Part shown: one piece after another, positions 24,335 through 34,000 of the stretch | How positions within the stretch are numbered: position 1 is the first letter of the stretch | Layout: each line of letters opens with the position of its first letter | Assembly: GCF_017377395.1 (NCBI RefSeq) | Contig: NZ_CP061800.1 | Span: 1,178,001-1,242,000 of the forward strand | Reading direction: 5' to 3' | Source of the DNA: Desulfonema magnum | GTDB taxonomy: Bacteria; Desulfobacterota; Desulfobacteria; Desulfobacterales; 4be13 | DNA: 64,000 nt | Program-made: the position numbers and the translations under genes | The notes under the pieces: model-generated | Databases searched by the model: none | Told to the model about the DNA's origin: nothing | What the model saw: the letters and a program-made list of their open reading frames with translations, nothing else

Positions 24335-24846
24335 ACAGTTGCCTTGGGAATAAAGCGGAGTGCGGAAATGGAGCCGCTAGGCGGAATTTTCGCGTTTTGT
24401 GGCCGCGAAAATTCCGCCTAGCGGCTCCATTTTCGCACTCCCTTCCACTCCTTTGCAGTTTAACCGTAAGGCTGAGATCAATGCAAAGATCAGATATCTT
24501 AAAAAGGAAATTGAGGAGTTTAACCATTAGACAGTTGCCTTGGGAATAAAGCGGAGTGCGGAAATGGAGCCGCTAGGCGGAATTTTCGCGTTTTGTGGCC
24601 GCGAAAATTCCGCCTAGCGGCTCCATTTTCGCACTCCCTTCCACTCCTTTGCAGTTTAACCGTAAGGCTGAGATCAATGCAAAGATCAGATATCTTAAAA
24701 AGGAAATTGAGGAGTTTAACCATTAGACAGTTGCCTTGGGAATAAAGCGGAGTGCGGAAATGGAGCCGCTAGGCGGAATTTTCGCACTTTGTGGCCGCGA
24801 AAATTCCGCCTAGCGGCTCCATTTTCGCACTCCCTTCCACTCCTTT
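24259..24846. repeat. 196-bp tandem triplication carrying a gene end and an 85-nt hairpin
   Basis: Three direct copies (24259-24454, 24455-24650, 24651-24846), each exactly 196 bp. Each holds the last codons and stop of the DUF4391-like gene followed by a long near-perfect hairpin with ends GGAGTGCGG (first one 24357-24441). Copies 2 and 3 share a T-to-C change relative to copy 1, and copy 3 differs near the hairpin loop. The array fills most of the gap before the methyltransferase gene and probably blocks read-through. Confidence 0.95.
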
Positions 24847-24985
24847 AGGGAAGCGATTGGGATAACGCGTTTTTTTTGAGTTCCTAAGCCCGACCAGAAG
24901 TTTTTCCGGAGTGCGGAGGTTAAGCGAAGCGGTCTTTCGCATTTATAAAACCCCAAAATTTATGACTGACTACAGGAGCAACACC

Positions 24986-26872
24986 GTGGAAAAATTGAAA
25001 ATGCACAGCCCTAATCTGGCAGAAAGCAATATTGCAAAGCTGGCGGAACTGTTTCCGGCCTGCGTCACGGAAACCAGGGAGGAGGATGGCAAACTGAAAA
25101 GAGCGGTGGATTTCGATCTTCTCCGGCAGGAGTTGTCCGAAACCATTGTGGAGGGGCCTCAGGAACGCTATGATCTCAATTGGCCGGGCAAGCGTGAAGC
25201 CTTGCTTACTGCCAATGCCCCTGTTGCCAAGACGCTGCGGCCATGCAGGGAGGAGAGTGTGGATTTTGATACCACTCAGAATCTTTTTATTGAGGGCGAC
25301 AATCTGGATGTGTTGAAGCTTTTACAGGAGACTTATCTCGGCAAGGTGAAGATGATCTATATTGATCCGCCTTACAATACCGGGAAGGATTTTATTTATT
25401 CGGATCACTTTGCTGAAAGCACCGAAGAATATCTGAGAAAATCCAATCAAAAAGATGAAGACGGCAATCGCCTGGTGGCGAATACAGATGCCAATGGGCG
25501 TTTTCATTCTGACTGGCTTTCCATGATGTATCCGAGGCTGAAGCTTGCAAGGAATCTGCTGAAAGATGACGGGGTGATTTTTATCAGCATAGATGATGGT
25601 GAAGCGGCTAATTTGAAAAAACTGTGTGATGAAATCTTTGGAGAGGAAAATTTCGTTGCAAACATTCTTTGGCAAAAAAAATATGCTGTATCAAACGATG
25701 ATCCGGGTATAGCTTCAATGCATGATCACATCTTAGTATATCAAAAAACAACTATGTTTTCACGGATACTTTTGCCTCGAACCGAAAAGCAATTAAAGCG
25801 ATATAAAAATCTTGACAATGATCCGAGAGGTGAGTGGAGTTCAGATAATTATGTTAGTAATAAATCACGATTTGAGCGTCCAACACTTTGGTATCCTATA
25901 AAACACCCTGTAACTAATAATGATGTATGGCCTGCTGAAGACGCAGTATGGCGTTATTCCCGAGAAAAACATGAACAAATGGTAAAAGAAAATAGATTGT
26001 ATTGGGGGCCTGATTTCTCATATAAAAAGCCTCGATTAAAACGCTTCTTATCCGAAATACAAGGAGGAGTTGTTCCTTCTACATGGTGGCCTTTTACAGA
26101 AGTGGGACATAATGATGAAGGGCAAAAAGAGACAGGTAAGCTACTCGGTAAAAAAATATTTAGCACTCCTAAACCAGTTCGTCTTTTGCGACAAATAGCT
26201 AAAATATCAACTAGTGAAGAAGATGTTATATTAGACTTTTTCTCAGGCTCATGTGCCACAGCCCATGCAATTCTTGACTTGAATGAAGAAGACGGAGGCA
26301 ATCGCAAATTCATCATGGTGCAGCTTCCCGAAGTGTGCGATGAAAAATCCGAAGCATACAAGGCAGGATATAAAACCATAGCCGAAATCGGCAAAGAACG
26401 CATCCGCCGGGCTGGAAAGAAAATCAGGGAAGAAAACGCCATCACAGCACATAACCTCGATATCGGCTTCCGTGTTCTCAAAACTGACTCCTCCAACATG
26501 GCCGATGTTTACTATGCCCCTGATGCTGTGGAACAGAAACAACTCTCCCTGCTGACCGATAATATCAAAGATGACCGCAGTGCGGAGGATCTGCTTTTCC
26601 AGGTGCTTCTCGACTGGGGCGTTGACCTGTCCCTGCCCATTGCCAAAGAAATAATTGCCAAAAGAGAGGTTTTCTTTGTAGATGACAATGTCCTTGCGGC
26701 CTGCTTTGTCAAAAATGCTGAAATCACAGAAGATTTCGTGAAAGAACTTGCCAAACGTGAACCGCTGCGAGTGGTGTTCCGAGATGCGGGTTTCAAGGAT
26801 GACAGCGTGAAAATCAACGTGGAGCAGATTTTCAAACTCATGTCATCGCACACGGATATAAAAACCATTTAA
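24986..26872 (+). CDS. mod: Type III restriction-modification DNA methyltransferase (Mod)
   Basis: 628 residues from the GTG at 24986, which has AGGAG exactly 7 bases upstream and yields the family-typical start EKLKMHSPNLAESNIAKLAELFP. Upstream in-frame starts (24911, 24962) lack such a site. It is an N6-adenine methyltransferase of the beta order: catalytic DPPYNTGKDF at about residue 127, and the SAM-binding FFSGSCATAHAI at about 418 (a Cys replaces the usual Gly in FxGxG). The stretch between these, about 25670-26245, is clearly more AT-rich than its flanks and is the target-recognition part, suggesting it was replaced by recombination. It works with the Res protein encoded 11 bp downstream. 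Confidence 0.93.
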   Translation: MEKLKMHSPNLAESNIAKLAELFPACVTETREEDGKLKRAVDFDLLRQELSETIVEGPQERYDLNWPGKREALLTANAPVAKTLRPCREESVDFDTTQNLFIEGDNLDVLKLLQETYLGKVKMIYIDPPYNTGKDFIYSDHFAESTEEYLRKSNQKDEDGNRLVANTDANGRFHSDWLSMMYPRLKLARNLLKDDGVIFISIDDGEAANLKKLCDEIFGEENFVANILWQKKYAVSNDDPGIASMHDHILVYQKTTMFSRILLPRTEKQLKRYKNLDNDPRGEWSSDNYVSNKSRFERPTLWYPIKHPVTNNDVWPAEDAVWRYSREKHEQMVKENRLYWGPDFSYKKPRLKRFLSEIQGGVVPSTWWPFTEVGHNDEGQKETGKLLGKKIFSTPKPVRLLRQIAKISTSEEDVILDFFSGSCATAHAILDLNEEDGGNRKFIMVQLPEVCDEKSEAYKAGYKTIAEIGKERIRRAGKKIREENAITAHNLDIGFRVLKTDSSNMADVYYAPDAVEQKQLSLLTDNIKDDRSAEDLLFQVLLDWGVDLSLPIAKEIIAKREVFFVDDNVLAACFVKNAEITEDFVKELAKREPLRVVFRDAGFKDDSVKINVEQIFKLMSSHTDIKTI

Positions 26873-26883
26873 GGAGGCCATGA

Positions 26884-29800
26884 ATGAAACTCAAGTTCAA
26901 AAAACAGGCATACCAGACCCGTGCCGTGGAAGCAGTGACGGATTGTTTCAAAGGCCAGCCCAATACAGCGGGAATCAGTTACCGTATTGATCCGGGTTCA
27001 GACAGGCAGGAAAAATTTGATGATTCCGGCTTCAAAAATGCCGAAATAGACAACACCCTGCCATTGCTGGAAAATATTCAGGCAGTCCAGCGGCTTCAGA
27101 ACCTTTCCCAATCCACTGCTTTGGTAAAAACGAAAGAGTCTCCGCTCAATTTGGATATTGAGATGGAAACCGGAACCGGAAAGACCTACTGCTATATCAA
27201 GACCATATTCGAGATGAATATGCGATACGGCTGGAGCAAGTTTATTGTTGTTGTGCCAAGTATTGCCATTCGTGAAGGCGTTTATAAGTCACTGGAAATC
27301 ACAGCAGAGCATTTCCTGGAATCATACGGCAAGCGGGCGAAATTTTTTGTCTATAATTCCAAGCACCTCCACAATCTGGAGAGTTTCTCATCAGATGCCG
27401 GAATCAACATCATGGTGATCAACGTGCAGGCATTCAATGCGCGGGGCAAGGATAACCGGCGTATTTATGAAGAACTGGATGACTTCCGGAGCCGCCGTCC
27501 CATTGATGTCATCAAAGCCAATCGCCCCATCCTGATCCTGGACGAACCCCAAAAGATGGAGGGCAAAAAAACGCTGGATTCCCTCAAAGAGTTTGATCCG
27601 CTGATGATACTGCGCTATTCCGCCACTCATAAGACAAAGCATAACAAGATTCATCGCCTGGATGCCCTGGATGCCTACACTCAGAAGCTGGTCAAGAAAA
27701 TTGCGGTGCGCGGCATATCTGTCAAAGGATTAAGCGGAACCAATGCCTATCTCTACCTGGAATCCATAGAAATTTCCCAAAAAAGCCCGATAGCACGGGT
27801 CGAGGTGGAAATAAAGCAGAACAACGGTATCAGACGGATCACACGAAAACTGAAAAAAGGTGACAACCTGTTCGATTTGTCCAATGAACTGGATCAGTAC
27901 AAAGGTTTTGTCATCGCGGATATTAACGCCATCAGCGATACAGTCAGCTTTACCAATGGTGCTGAACTGTCAGCCGGAGAAGCCACGGGCGATGTCAGTG
28001 AAACCACGCTTCGCCGCATTCAGATTCGCGAAGCCGTGAAAGCGCATTTTGAAAAGGAACAGGTTCTGTTTCATCAGGGCATCAAAGTGCTCACCCTCTT
28101 TTTCATTGATGAGGTTGCCAAATACAGGGTTTACACAGATGCGGGTGAGGAGGGCGGCGTATATGCCAAAATCTTTGAGGAAGAGTATAAGGACTGCCTG
28201 AATGAACTGAAACTTCTCCACAAACCAGAATACAGAAAATATCTAAATGGCATAGATGTTTCAGACACTCATAACGGATACTTTTCCATTGATAAAAAAT
28301 CAAAGCGATTGGTTGATCCCAAGATGAACAAAACAGAGATGAAAAAAGGTGAGGCCAATGATGCGGATGCTTATGACCTGATTCTCAAAGACAAAGAGCG
28401 GCTGCTTTCTTTTGAGGAACCCACCCGCTTTATTTTCTCCCATTCCGCACTCCGCGAAGGTTGGGACAATCCCAATGTCTTTGTAATATGCACGCTCAAA
28501 CATAGCGACAACACCATATCCCGCAGGCAGGAAGTCGGGCGCGGGCTCCGTATCTCGGTGAATCAGTTGGGAGAAAGGCAGGACAATCCTGCCACCGTAC
28601 ATCAGACCAATGTTCTGACGGTGGTGGCCAGCGAAAGCTATAAAAATTTTGTGGCGGCTCTGCAAAGGGATATCAGCGCATCTCTCTCTGAAAGACCCCG
28701 CATTGCCAATGCCGCCTATTTTGCCGGAAAAATCATAGACACAGAAAACGGTAAAATGGAGATAAGCGGAGACATCGCCGAAGGTATTGAATTTTATCTG
28801 ATTCAGAACGGTTATGTGGACAGAAAGAAAAATATCGTTCATGCCTATCATGATGCCGTAAAGAATGAAACCCTGGCCCCGCTGCCGGATGACCTGAAAC
28901 CCTTCAGAGAACAGATTTTTCAATTGATTGGAAGTGTTTACAGCGATGCTAATCTGCCGCAAATCGAAAATGAGCGCGGTGCCAAGACCAATCTGCTGAA
29001 CGCCAACTTTGAGAAAAAAGCGTTTAAGGAACTTTGGAGCCGGATTAACAGCAAGGCTGCCTACAGTGTCCATTTTGACAGCTCCGAACTGGTTGACAAA
29101 TGCGTGAAGGCTTTGGACAATGATCTGCGAGTGGCACCTCTGAAATATATGATTCAAGCCGGAGAACAGGCCGACAGACTCAGCTATGAAAAGATAAAGC
29201 ATGGCGATGCATTCAAAGTCACTTCCACAAGCACGAAAGTAAACCGCAGGTCAGTTCATTCCGCGGTCAAATATGACCTTGTCGGCAAAGTCGCGGAAGC
29301 TGTTCAACTGACCCGAAAAACAGTTTCTGACATCCTGAGCAACATTCAAAAACCGGTTTTCGCCCAGTTCAGAACCAACCCGGAAAACTTCATTTCCGAA
29401 TCTGCCCGATTGATAAATGAGCAGAAAGCCACGGTCATCATTGAACATCTGACATATAATACTGTTTCTGAAACCCACGATATCAATATCTTTACGGATG
29501 CCCAGAGCAAACAGGATTTTGCCAAAGCCGGAGCGCCGTTAAAACGGCACATTTATGATTATGTGATAACCGATTCAAAAACAGAGCGGGCCTTTGTCAA
29601 AAACTTGGACACCAGTGAAGAAGTGTCTGTTTATGCAAAGCTTCCCAAAGGTTTTTTCATCCCGACGCCAGTGGGAAATTACAATCCGGACTGGGCCATC
29701 TCCTTCAAACAAGGAATGGTCAGGCATGTCTATTTTGTGGCAGAAACAAAAGGGTCCATGTCTTCGATGGAACTCAGGGAAATCGAAAAAACCAAGATCG

Positions 29801-29916
29801 AATGTGCCCGGAAATTTTTTGATGAGATTAATCGAAAGATGAATCCTGAAAATGTTAAATATGATGTGATCAACAGTTTTGGAAAGCTGATGGAACTCGT
29901 GGGAGTTTGCAATTAA
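26884..29916 (+). CDS. res: Type III restriction endonuclease subunit (Res)
   Basis: 1010 residues. Helicase motifs: Walker A ETGTGKTY (about 92-101), DEPQ box in LILDEPQKM (about 218-225), LRYSATHKT (about 240), and a second RecA domain with [15 protein letters not shown] and [11 protein letters not shown] (about 520-560). The C-terminal PD-(D/E)XK nuclease is visible as NPDWAI with FVAETKGS (about 934-957). It cuts DNA after ATP-driven communication between two unmethylated head-to-head sites, in complex with Mod. The start follows Mod by 11 bp, with AAGGAGG upstream. All key motifs are intact, so the system is probably active. Confidence 0.93.
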   Translation: MKLKFKKQAYQTRAVEAVTDCFKGQPNTAGISYRIDPGSDRQEKFDDSGFKNAEIDNTLPLLENIQAVQRLQNLSQSTALVKTKESPLNLDIEMETGTGKTYCYIKTIFEMNMRYGWSKFIVVVPSIAIREGVYKSLEITAEHFLESYGKRAKFFVYNSKHLHNLESFSSDAGINIMVINVQAFNARGKDNRRIYEELDDFRSRRPIDVIKANRPILILDEPQKMEGKKTLDSLKEFDPLMILRYSATHKTKHNKIHRLDALDAYTQKLVKKIAVRGISVKGLSGTNAYLYLESIEISQKSPIARVEVEIKQNNGIRRITRKLKKGDNLFDLSNELDQYKGFVIADINAISDTVSFTNGAELSAGEATGDVSETTLRRIQIREAVKAHFEKEQVLFHQGIKVLTLFFIDEVAKYRVYTDAGEEGGVYAKIFEEEYKDCLNELKLLHKPEYRKYLNGIDVSDTHNGYFSIDKKSKRLVDPKMNKTEMKKGEANDADAYDLILKDKERLLSFEEPTRFIFSHSALREGWDNPNVFVICTLKHSDNTISRRQEVGRGLRISVNQLGERQDNPATVHQTNVLTVVASESYKNFVAALQRDISASLSERPRIANAAYFAGKIIDTENGKMEISGDIAEGIEFYLIQNGYVDRKKNIVHAYHDAVKNETLAPLPDDLKPFREQIFQLIGSVYSDANLPQIENERGAKTNLLNANFEKKAFKELWSRINSKAAYSVHFDSSELVDKCVKALDNDLRVAPLKYMIQAGEQADRLSYEKIKHGDAFKVTSTSTKVNRRSVHSAVKYDLVGKVAEAVQLTRKTVSDILSNIQKPVFAQFRTNPENFISESARLINEQKATVIIEHLTYNTVSETHDINIFTDAQSKQDFAKAGAPLKRHIYDYVITDSKTERAFVKNLDTSEEVSVYAKLPKGFFIPTPVGNYNPDWAISFKQGMVRHVYFVAETKGSMSSMELREIEKTKIECARKFFDEINRKMNPENVKYDVINSFGKLMELVGVCN

Positions 29917-29999
29917 CACCTCAGGGAATTCGGGGGACACAATACTTATTTATTCGGTCTCAATTTCCTATCGGGCTTTTTTGTCAAGAAATAAATATG
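29917..29999. other. Short spacer before IS1-like element
   Basis: No gene. Nothing here resembles the missing 5' part of the toxin gene found on the other side of the IS, implying that a deletion or rearrangement accompanied insertion. Confidence 0.4.
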
Positions 30000-30871
30000 G
30001 TGTTCTAAAACTGGACTTTTCTGAAATCTGTGTTATTATAGTGTAGTCATTCAGGAGTAAAAAACTATTTTCAGAGGAATATTTCGATGGCACTGATTCC
30101 TGTCCGCTGTCCGCTTTGCGGAGGTGAGAAAGTGAAAAAAAGAGGAAAAACAGATGACGGAAAGCAGCGTTACCTGTGTCAGAATGAGAATTGCGAGGCA
30201 AAATCTTTTCTTCTCGACTATACATATAACGGAAGAAAATCAGATATTAAGCACAAAATTATTGAAATGAGTCTCAGCGGCAGCGGTATCCGGGACATCG
30301 CCAGCGTGCTGGAAATCAGCACGGACACCGTGATAAGCGAATTAAAAAAAAAGGAAACTCTTCTCGACTCGGTGAATTCCGAACTCCTTAAAACTTTGGA
30401 ACATACTGAAAATATTGAGGTTGACATATTGAAAGTTGAGGAGGCTGAGGCGGATGAGATGTGGAGTTTCGTGGGCAAAAAGGAGAATCAGAGGTGGCTC
30501 TGGCACGCCGTTGATCACAAAACCGGAAAAGTTCTCGCATATACCTTCGGAACGCATGAGGACAAAGTCTTCCTCGAACTGAAAAGGCTCCTCGAACCTT
30601 TCGGAATTGTAAAGTTTTATACTGACAATTGGGGTGCTTATGAACGAAATCTCAATCCTGCGAATCATGAGATAGGTAAAAGAAACACTCAGAAAATAGA
30701 AAGGAAACATCTGACTCTGAGGACGAGAATAAAACGTCTTGCGAGAAAAACAATCTGTTTCTCCAAATTGGAGAAGATGCATGATATCGTCATCGGACTG
30801 TTCATCAACGTATATGAATTCGGACTAGTAATATGAGTAATAAAAAATGACTAGCTCCAAATTTAGAACAC
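30000..30871 (+). mobile_element. IS1-family-like insertion sequence
   Basis: 872 bp bounded by 16-bp inverted repeats beginning GTGTTCTAAA (14 of 16 match: 30000-30015 and 30856-30871). It contains one transposase gene. No target duplication is evident (left flank ATAAATATG, right flank TACCGAAGA), consistent with a flank deletion. Confidence 0.85.
30087..30836 (+). CDS. IS1-family transposase, single fused reading frame
   Basis: 249 residues. The N-terminal InsA-like zinc finger is clear (CPLCGGEKVKKRG, then RYLCQNENCEAKSF), followed by a helix-turn-helix (GSGIRDIASVLEISTDTVISEL). The C-terminal InsB-like DDE domain shows DEMWSFVGKKENQRWLW, YTDNWGAY and the end RKHLTLRTRIKRLARKT. In classical IS1 these parts are joined by a ribosomal frameshift. 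Here they are in one continuous frame, as in some other IS1-group members. The protein looks complete and possibly active. Confidence 0.92.
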   Translation: MALIPVRCPLCGGEKVKKRGKTDDGKQRYLCQNENCEAKSFLLDYTYNGRKSDIKHKIIEMSLSGSGIRDIASVLEISTDTVISELKKKETLLDSVNSELLKTLEHTENIEVDILKVEEAEADEMWSFVGKKENQRWLWHAVDHKTGKVLAYTFGTHEDKVFLELKRLLEPFGIVKFYTDNWGAYERNLNPANHEIGKRNTQKIERKHLTLRTRIKRLARKTICFSKLEKMHDIVIGLFINVYEFGLVI

Positions 30872-30872
30872 T

Positions 30873-31085
30873 ACCGAAGATATTGCAGCCAATCCCGAAG
30901 CCGGGGAACTGAAAATCGGTGATTTGCAGGATTTCAGAGTTTACAAATTTAAGATGAACCGCCAAGTGATCCTCATGGCATATAAAATTCAGAATGATTC
31001 TCTTATCTTTTATCTGGCAGGTTCTCATCAGAATTTCTATAAGAACCTTAAAAAATATTTAAGGGAAATCGGGGAGCAACATTAA
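30873..31085 (+). pseudogene. RelE/ParE-type toxin gene, 5' end removed at the IS1-like element
   Basis: From the IS end, 70 codons are open and end with TAA at 31083-31085: EDIAANPEAGELKIGDL, then RVYKFKMNRQVILMAYKI, SLIFYLAGSHQNFYKNLKKYL. This matches the C-terminal two thirds of RelE/ParE-superfamily mRNA-interferase-like toxins (core strands and final helix). The N-terminal helix and start codon are missing, and the IS inverted repeat lies directly upstream. The toxin is probably dead. The next gene starts 1 bp after its stop, as usual in toxin-antitoxin operons. Confidence 0.8.
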
Positions 31086-31086
31086 T

Positions 31087-31416
31087 ATGCTTACATCAGA
31101 AAAAATTATCAGAGAAATATATCTTCTTCCGCTTTCCGAAAGGGAAAAAATCGCACATCATATTGTTCATTTCGGGATAAAAAATATGCCTCCGGATATG
31201 CCTGAAATATTGGATTTGGATGAGTGGCAGGAGGAAATTGCCCGGGAACCTTTCAATCTGACACAGGCTTCGGATTACTTGGGAGTATCCGCTGCCACTG
31301 TAAAAAAATGGGCTGAGTCAGGCCGTATCCTGTTTCATAAAGTCGGAAGGACATACAGATTCGATGTGAGAGACCTGAAAAAATTCAAAAAAAGCCTTAA
31401 AAACGGGAATCCCTGA
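31087..31416 (+). CDS. Excisionase/MerR-type helix-turn-helix protein, putative antitoxin
   Basis: 109 residues. The N-terminal half is helical (EKIIREIYLLPLSEREKIAHHIV). The C-terminal half is a winged-helix excisionase-type DNA-binding domain (FNLTQASDYLGVSAATVKKWAESGRI, then RTYRFDVRDLKKF). It starts 1 bp after the toxin remnant and so is probably its antitoxin and autorepressor. It is now an orphan with an intact reading frame. A stand-alone regulator is the alternative. Confidence 0.75.
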   Translation: MLTSEKIIREIYLLPLSEREKIAHHIVHFGIKNMPPDMPEILDLDEWQEEIAREPFNLTQASDYLGVSAATVKKWAESGRILFHKVGRTYRFDVRDLKKFKKSLKNGNP

Positions 31417-31542
31417 TTCTGAGCCTTCCTTTTATCGGCATCCCCCTCAGATCGCTTTCAGGTTCCCCCATCTGTCTCTCCGGATCAGTGCGTTTTTTTT
31501 GAGTCCTTAAAAATGGGATTCCAATCCTTAAAGAAGTGGGAG
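31417..31542. other. Spacer
   Basis: No gene or clear signal. It carries a T-rich stretch and part of a sequence (GTTTTTTTTGAGT-like) also present at about 24870. Confidence 0.4.
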
Positions 31543-31630
31543 GGAGTGCGGAAATGGAGCCGCTAGGCGGAATTTTCGCAGCCCCCGCAAAGAGCGAAAA
31601 TTCCGCCTAGCGGCTCCATTTCCGCACTCC
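31543..31630. repeat. GGAGTGCGG hairpin element
   Basis: An 88-bp near-perfect inverted repeat with the same arms as the hairpin in the 196-bp triplication at 24259-24846; only the loop differs. Related, shorter hairpins with GGAGTGCG ends are at 43504-43574 and 45973-46033. Confidence 0.9.
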
Positions 31631-31771
31631 TTTGAGAATTCTTCGAGTGGATACCAATCCTTTTCTTATGAATCCCTATTCTTATATCAAATCCCTGTAG
31701 CGAGAAAGAAGAGGAAAAAAACCCGGCACAAAACCTGAAATGAATACATAGATATTGACATCAACACGCCC

Positions 31772-32767
31772 GTGCCTGTGCTTTGTGACAAGGGCAGTCC
31801 CGCGGACGAAAACCAAACCTTTCTTGAATACCTGAAAAAAGCCGCTGTCCTTGCCCGGAAAAATAAAAGCATGATGCTGTTGCCCCGTGCGGAACATATC
31901 CGGGAAGAAGAATATGGTCAACATCTTGAACAACTGATCTCAGATTATCAGGACGTGATCAGAACCGGAATATTCACCGCGTTCAGGGATACCTCGGATC
32001 ATCAGGTGCGGCATCTTCATTTTTATGAAAAAAGAGAGGGACAGGTATATTTCTCCCTTCAGATACTGGCAGCGGTTTATTTTTATTACAAATCCGAAGA
32101 CGGGGACGAACTCCTCAGAGAAAAAACAGAGGAAATCCTTCACGGAAAAGCGGAAATCCGAATCTCTTTTCCCAAACGCGAAGTGGTTCTCTGTTCCCAG
32201 GAGAATCCCGATGCGGAACACATTGAGGCAAGATATCTGTTTCGCCTTGCCTCACGGGAAGTTACCACCGAGGTTTGCGGAAATGTGTCCGACCCCCTGA
32301 GAACGTATCCGGATTTGTATCTCTCGCCTCACGGACTGATTGACCGGGCTGACATTTACAAAGGAAAAATCGTTATCATCGGCTCCGAAGACAGGGAAAT
32401 CGGCGATTTTCATGCCACGCCTCTGGGCGAGATGCCCGGATTATATCTGATGATCAACGGCATCAATCTTATTCTTGAAGGACTGCAAATTCATCAGCCC
32501 AAATGGATCATACGGGTTCTCATCGAACTGCTCGTGATAGCAGTTTCCACACTCATCGGCGTATATCTGCCCTCAACTGTTTCCGCGCCGATTCTGGCCG
32601 GGGTATTTTTCGTCAGTTTCAGTTCGTTCAGCTTTTGGCTGTTCAGCAGGCACTGCATGTTTATGGATTTTTGGCTTCCGGTGGTGGGCACTGAACTGTG
32701 CAGGCTCATCGCTGACATCGCGGAATTTTTAAAATCTTTCTCCCAAAAAAAGGAGTGTGATCAATGA
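31772..32767 (+). CDS. CHASE2-like sensor protein, possibly lacking its N-terminus
   Basis: 331 residues from a GTG at 31772 with no ribosome-binding site. The central and C-terminal parts resemble a CHASE2 extracellular sensor domain: PADENQTFLEYL near the start and the conserved DIYKGKIVIIGSEDREIGDFHATPLGEMPG (about 195-225). Two or three membrane segments follow (about 245-305) and then a short cytoplasmic end. The usual N-terminal membrane anchor and first CHASE2 strands are absent; the frame is closed by a stop at 31736, and a hairpin repeat lies at 31543-31630. It may be a truncated gene still coupled to the next one (4-bp overlap). No output domain is attached, which is unusual for CHASE2. 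Confidence 0.65.
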   Translation: MPVLCDKGSPADENQTFLEYLKKAAVLARKNKSMMLLPRAEHIREEEYGQHLEQLISDYQDVIRTGIFTAFRDTSDHQVRHLHFYEKREGQVYFSLQILAAVYFYYKSEDGDELLREKTEEILHGKAEIRISFPKREVVLCSQENPDAEHIEARYLFRLASREVTTEVCGNVSDPLRTYPDLYLSPHGLIDRADIYKGKIVIIGSEDREIGDFHATPLGEMPGLYLMINGINLILEGLQIHQPKWIIRVLIELLVIAVSTLIGVYLPSTVSAPILAGVFFVSFSSFSFWLFSRHCMFMDFWLPVVGTELCRLIADIAEFLKSFSQKKECDQ

Positions 32768-33699
32768 CCGCAAAACAGATTTGTATGGGATTTATGGGAC
32801 TTCTGCTTTTCTCCGTCATAAATGCGCCGCAGGTATATGCGGGGCCTCCTGTTCACGTGGGAATTCTTGAACCAACGCCCGCCGTGGCTCCCGGAACCAG
32901 AGCCGGAGCCTGTTTCAGCCTTTTCCGGGAGGGCAAAGAAATCAGAGCTTACTGGGATATGCCGGTTCATATCGGGGATGAAATCCGGCCTCGCAAAAAA
33001 GGATGTGTTCTGCTCGTTTATGTCAGAACCGGGTGTAAGAAGCTGGAAATCAGCCGGAACACAACAGTCCGGCTGCCGGAGGAAATTACCATTGCGGCAA
33101 GACATGATAGAAAAGAAGGAACCAAACTCCTTTCCAAAGGCAGTGATGAAGCGTGTCCATGTTTTCCTCCTGATCTGCTGTGCTTCTCGCCTTTGCCGGA
33201 AAACGGCAGCACCATTCTTGCCGGAGAAGCGGTTCTTTTCCGATGGTATGCTGATCCCCGCCATGTTGCTCCCTGTGCCAAAGTCCGGCTGGTGATAATG
33301 CCCCCGGACAAAACCAGTCCCCGAATTGAAGAAGACATGCAGGCCGGAGAACTGAAGACCGTAAAAGGAGATTTCAAACCCGGAGAAATTTATCAGTGGT
33401 TTGTGGAAAAGCCGGATTATACGCGATTATCAGAGAAATATGGTTTCAGTGTTCTGAGTCAGAAAGATTCGGATGGTATCCGCGGACAGTTGGATCATAT
33501 CAGAACACTTTATGCAGATGCCTCGCCCGTGTTGTATCAGGCATTATACCTGCAATTCATCAGCCATGCGGCCTCTGGCCGCGAACTGAACCTTTACCCG
33601 GACAGCCTGCGGCTTTTTAAAGACTATTTGGATGAAACCGACATTGCATTCAGACTTATCGAAAATTTGAAACGTCACTACGAGAAAAATAAACCCTGA
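32764..33699 (+). CDS. Secreted protein of unknown function, coupled to CHASE2-like gene
   Basis: 311 residues. The signal peptide is clear (GFMGLLLFSVINAPQVYA). The next 100 residues contain a possible FecR-like stretch (MPVHIGDEIRPRKKGCVLLVY, then TVRLPEEITI), followed by a beta-sandwich-like part (AGEAVLFRWYADPR; GEIYQWFVEKPDY) and a helical end. Start and stop are embedded in an ATGA overlap with the CHASE2-like gene, so the pair probably functions together in the periplasm, with this protein as a possible partner of the sensor. I do not recognise a specific family. Confidence 0.6.
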   Translation: MTAKQICMGFMGLLLFSVINAPQVYAGPPVHVGILEPTPAVAPGTRAGACFSLFREGKEIRAYWDMPVHIGDEIRPRKKGCVLLVYVRTGCKKLEISRNTTVRLPEEITIAARHDRKEGTKLLSKGSDEACPCFPPDLLCFSPLPENGSTILAGEAVLFRWYADPRHVAPCAKVRLVIMPPDKTSPRIEEDMQAGELKTVKGDFKPGEIYQWFVEKPDYTRLSEKYGFSVLSQKDSDGIRGQLDHIRTLYADASPVLYQALYLQFISHAASGRELNLYPDSLRLFKDYLDETDIAFRLIENLKRHYEKNKP

Positions 33700-34000
33700 A
33701 ATCAGGAAACATCAGACCACCGGGGTTTTTTTTAAACCTCGGTGGCCCCTATTGGGGGCGGGCCATCACAACTTCCGTAATTTAAACGAAAAGCAGTCCT
33801 GAAATACGCATTTTTACGGGGTTAGTAGCCTGTTTTCAGATATGAAATCGTCTCTTTAACTCGATCATCAACTCGATCATCAAATTTTTTCCGTCATTCC
33901 TGCTTTCGCAGGTTTTTTGTTTGATCCAGGTCAAAAACCTTTTCTCCTTTCCACGCTCCGCATGAAAACGCAGGCAGAAACGCTCCGCATCGTGTAATCT
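33700..34000. other. Intergenic gap between convergent genes, with hairpin
   Basis: A hairpin CCACCGGGG/CCTCGGTGG with a T-rich loop at 33717-33747, of the same family as the CCTCGGAGGTC hairpins, probably ends the upstream operon. A CATTCCTGCTTTCGCAGG half-repeat is at about 33895. No gene. Confidence 0.6.

Noticed and set aside
24324..24723. Two identical 67-residue minus-strand frames
   Set aside because: Shadows created by the 196-bp triplication and its hairpin.
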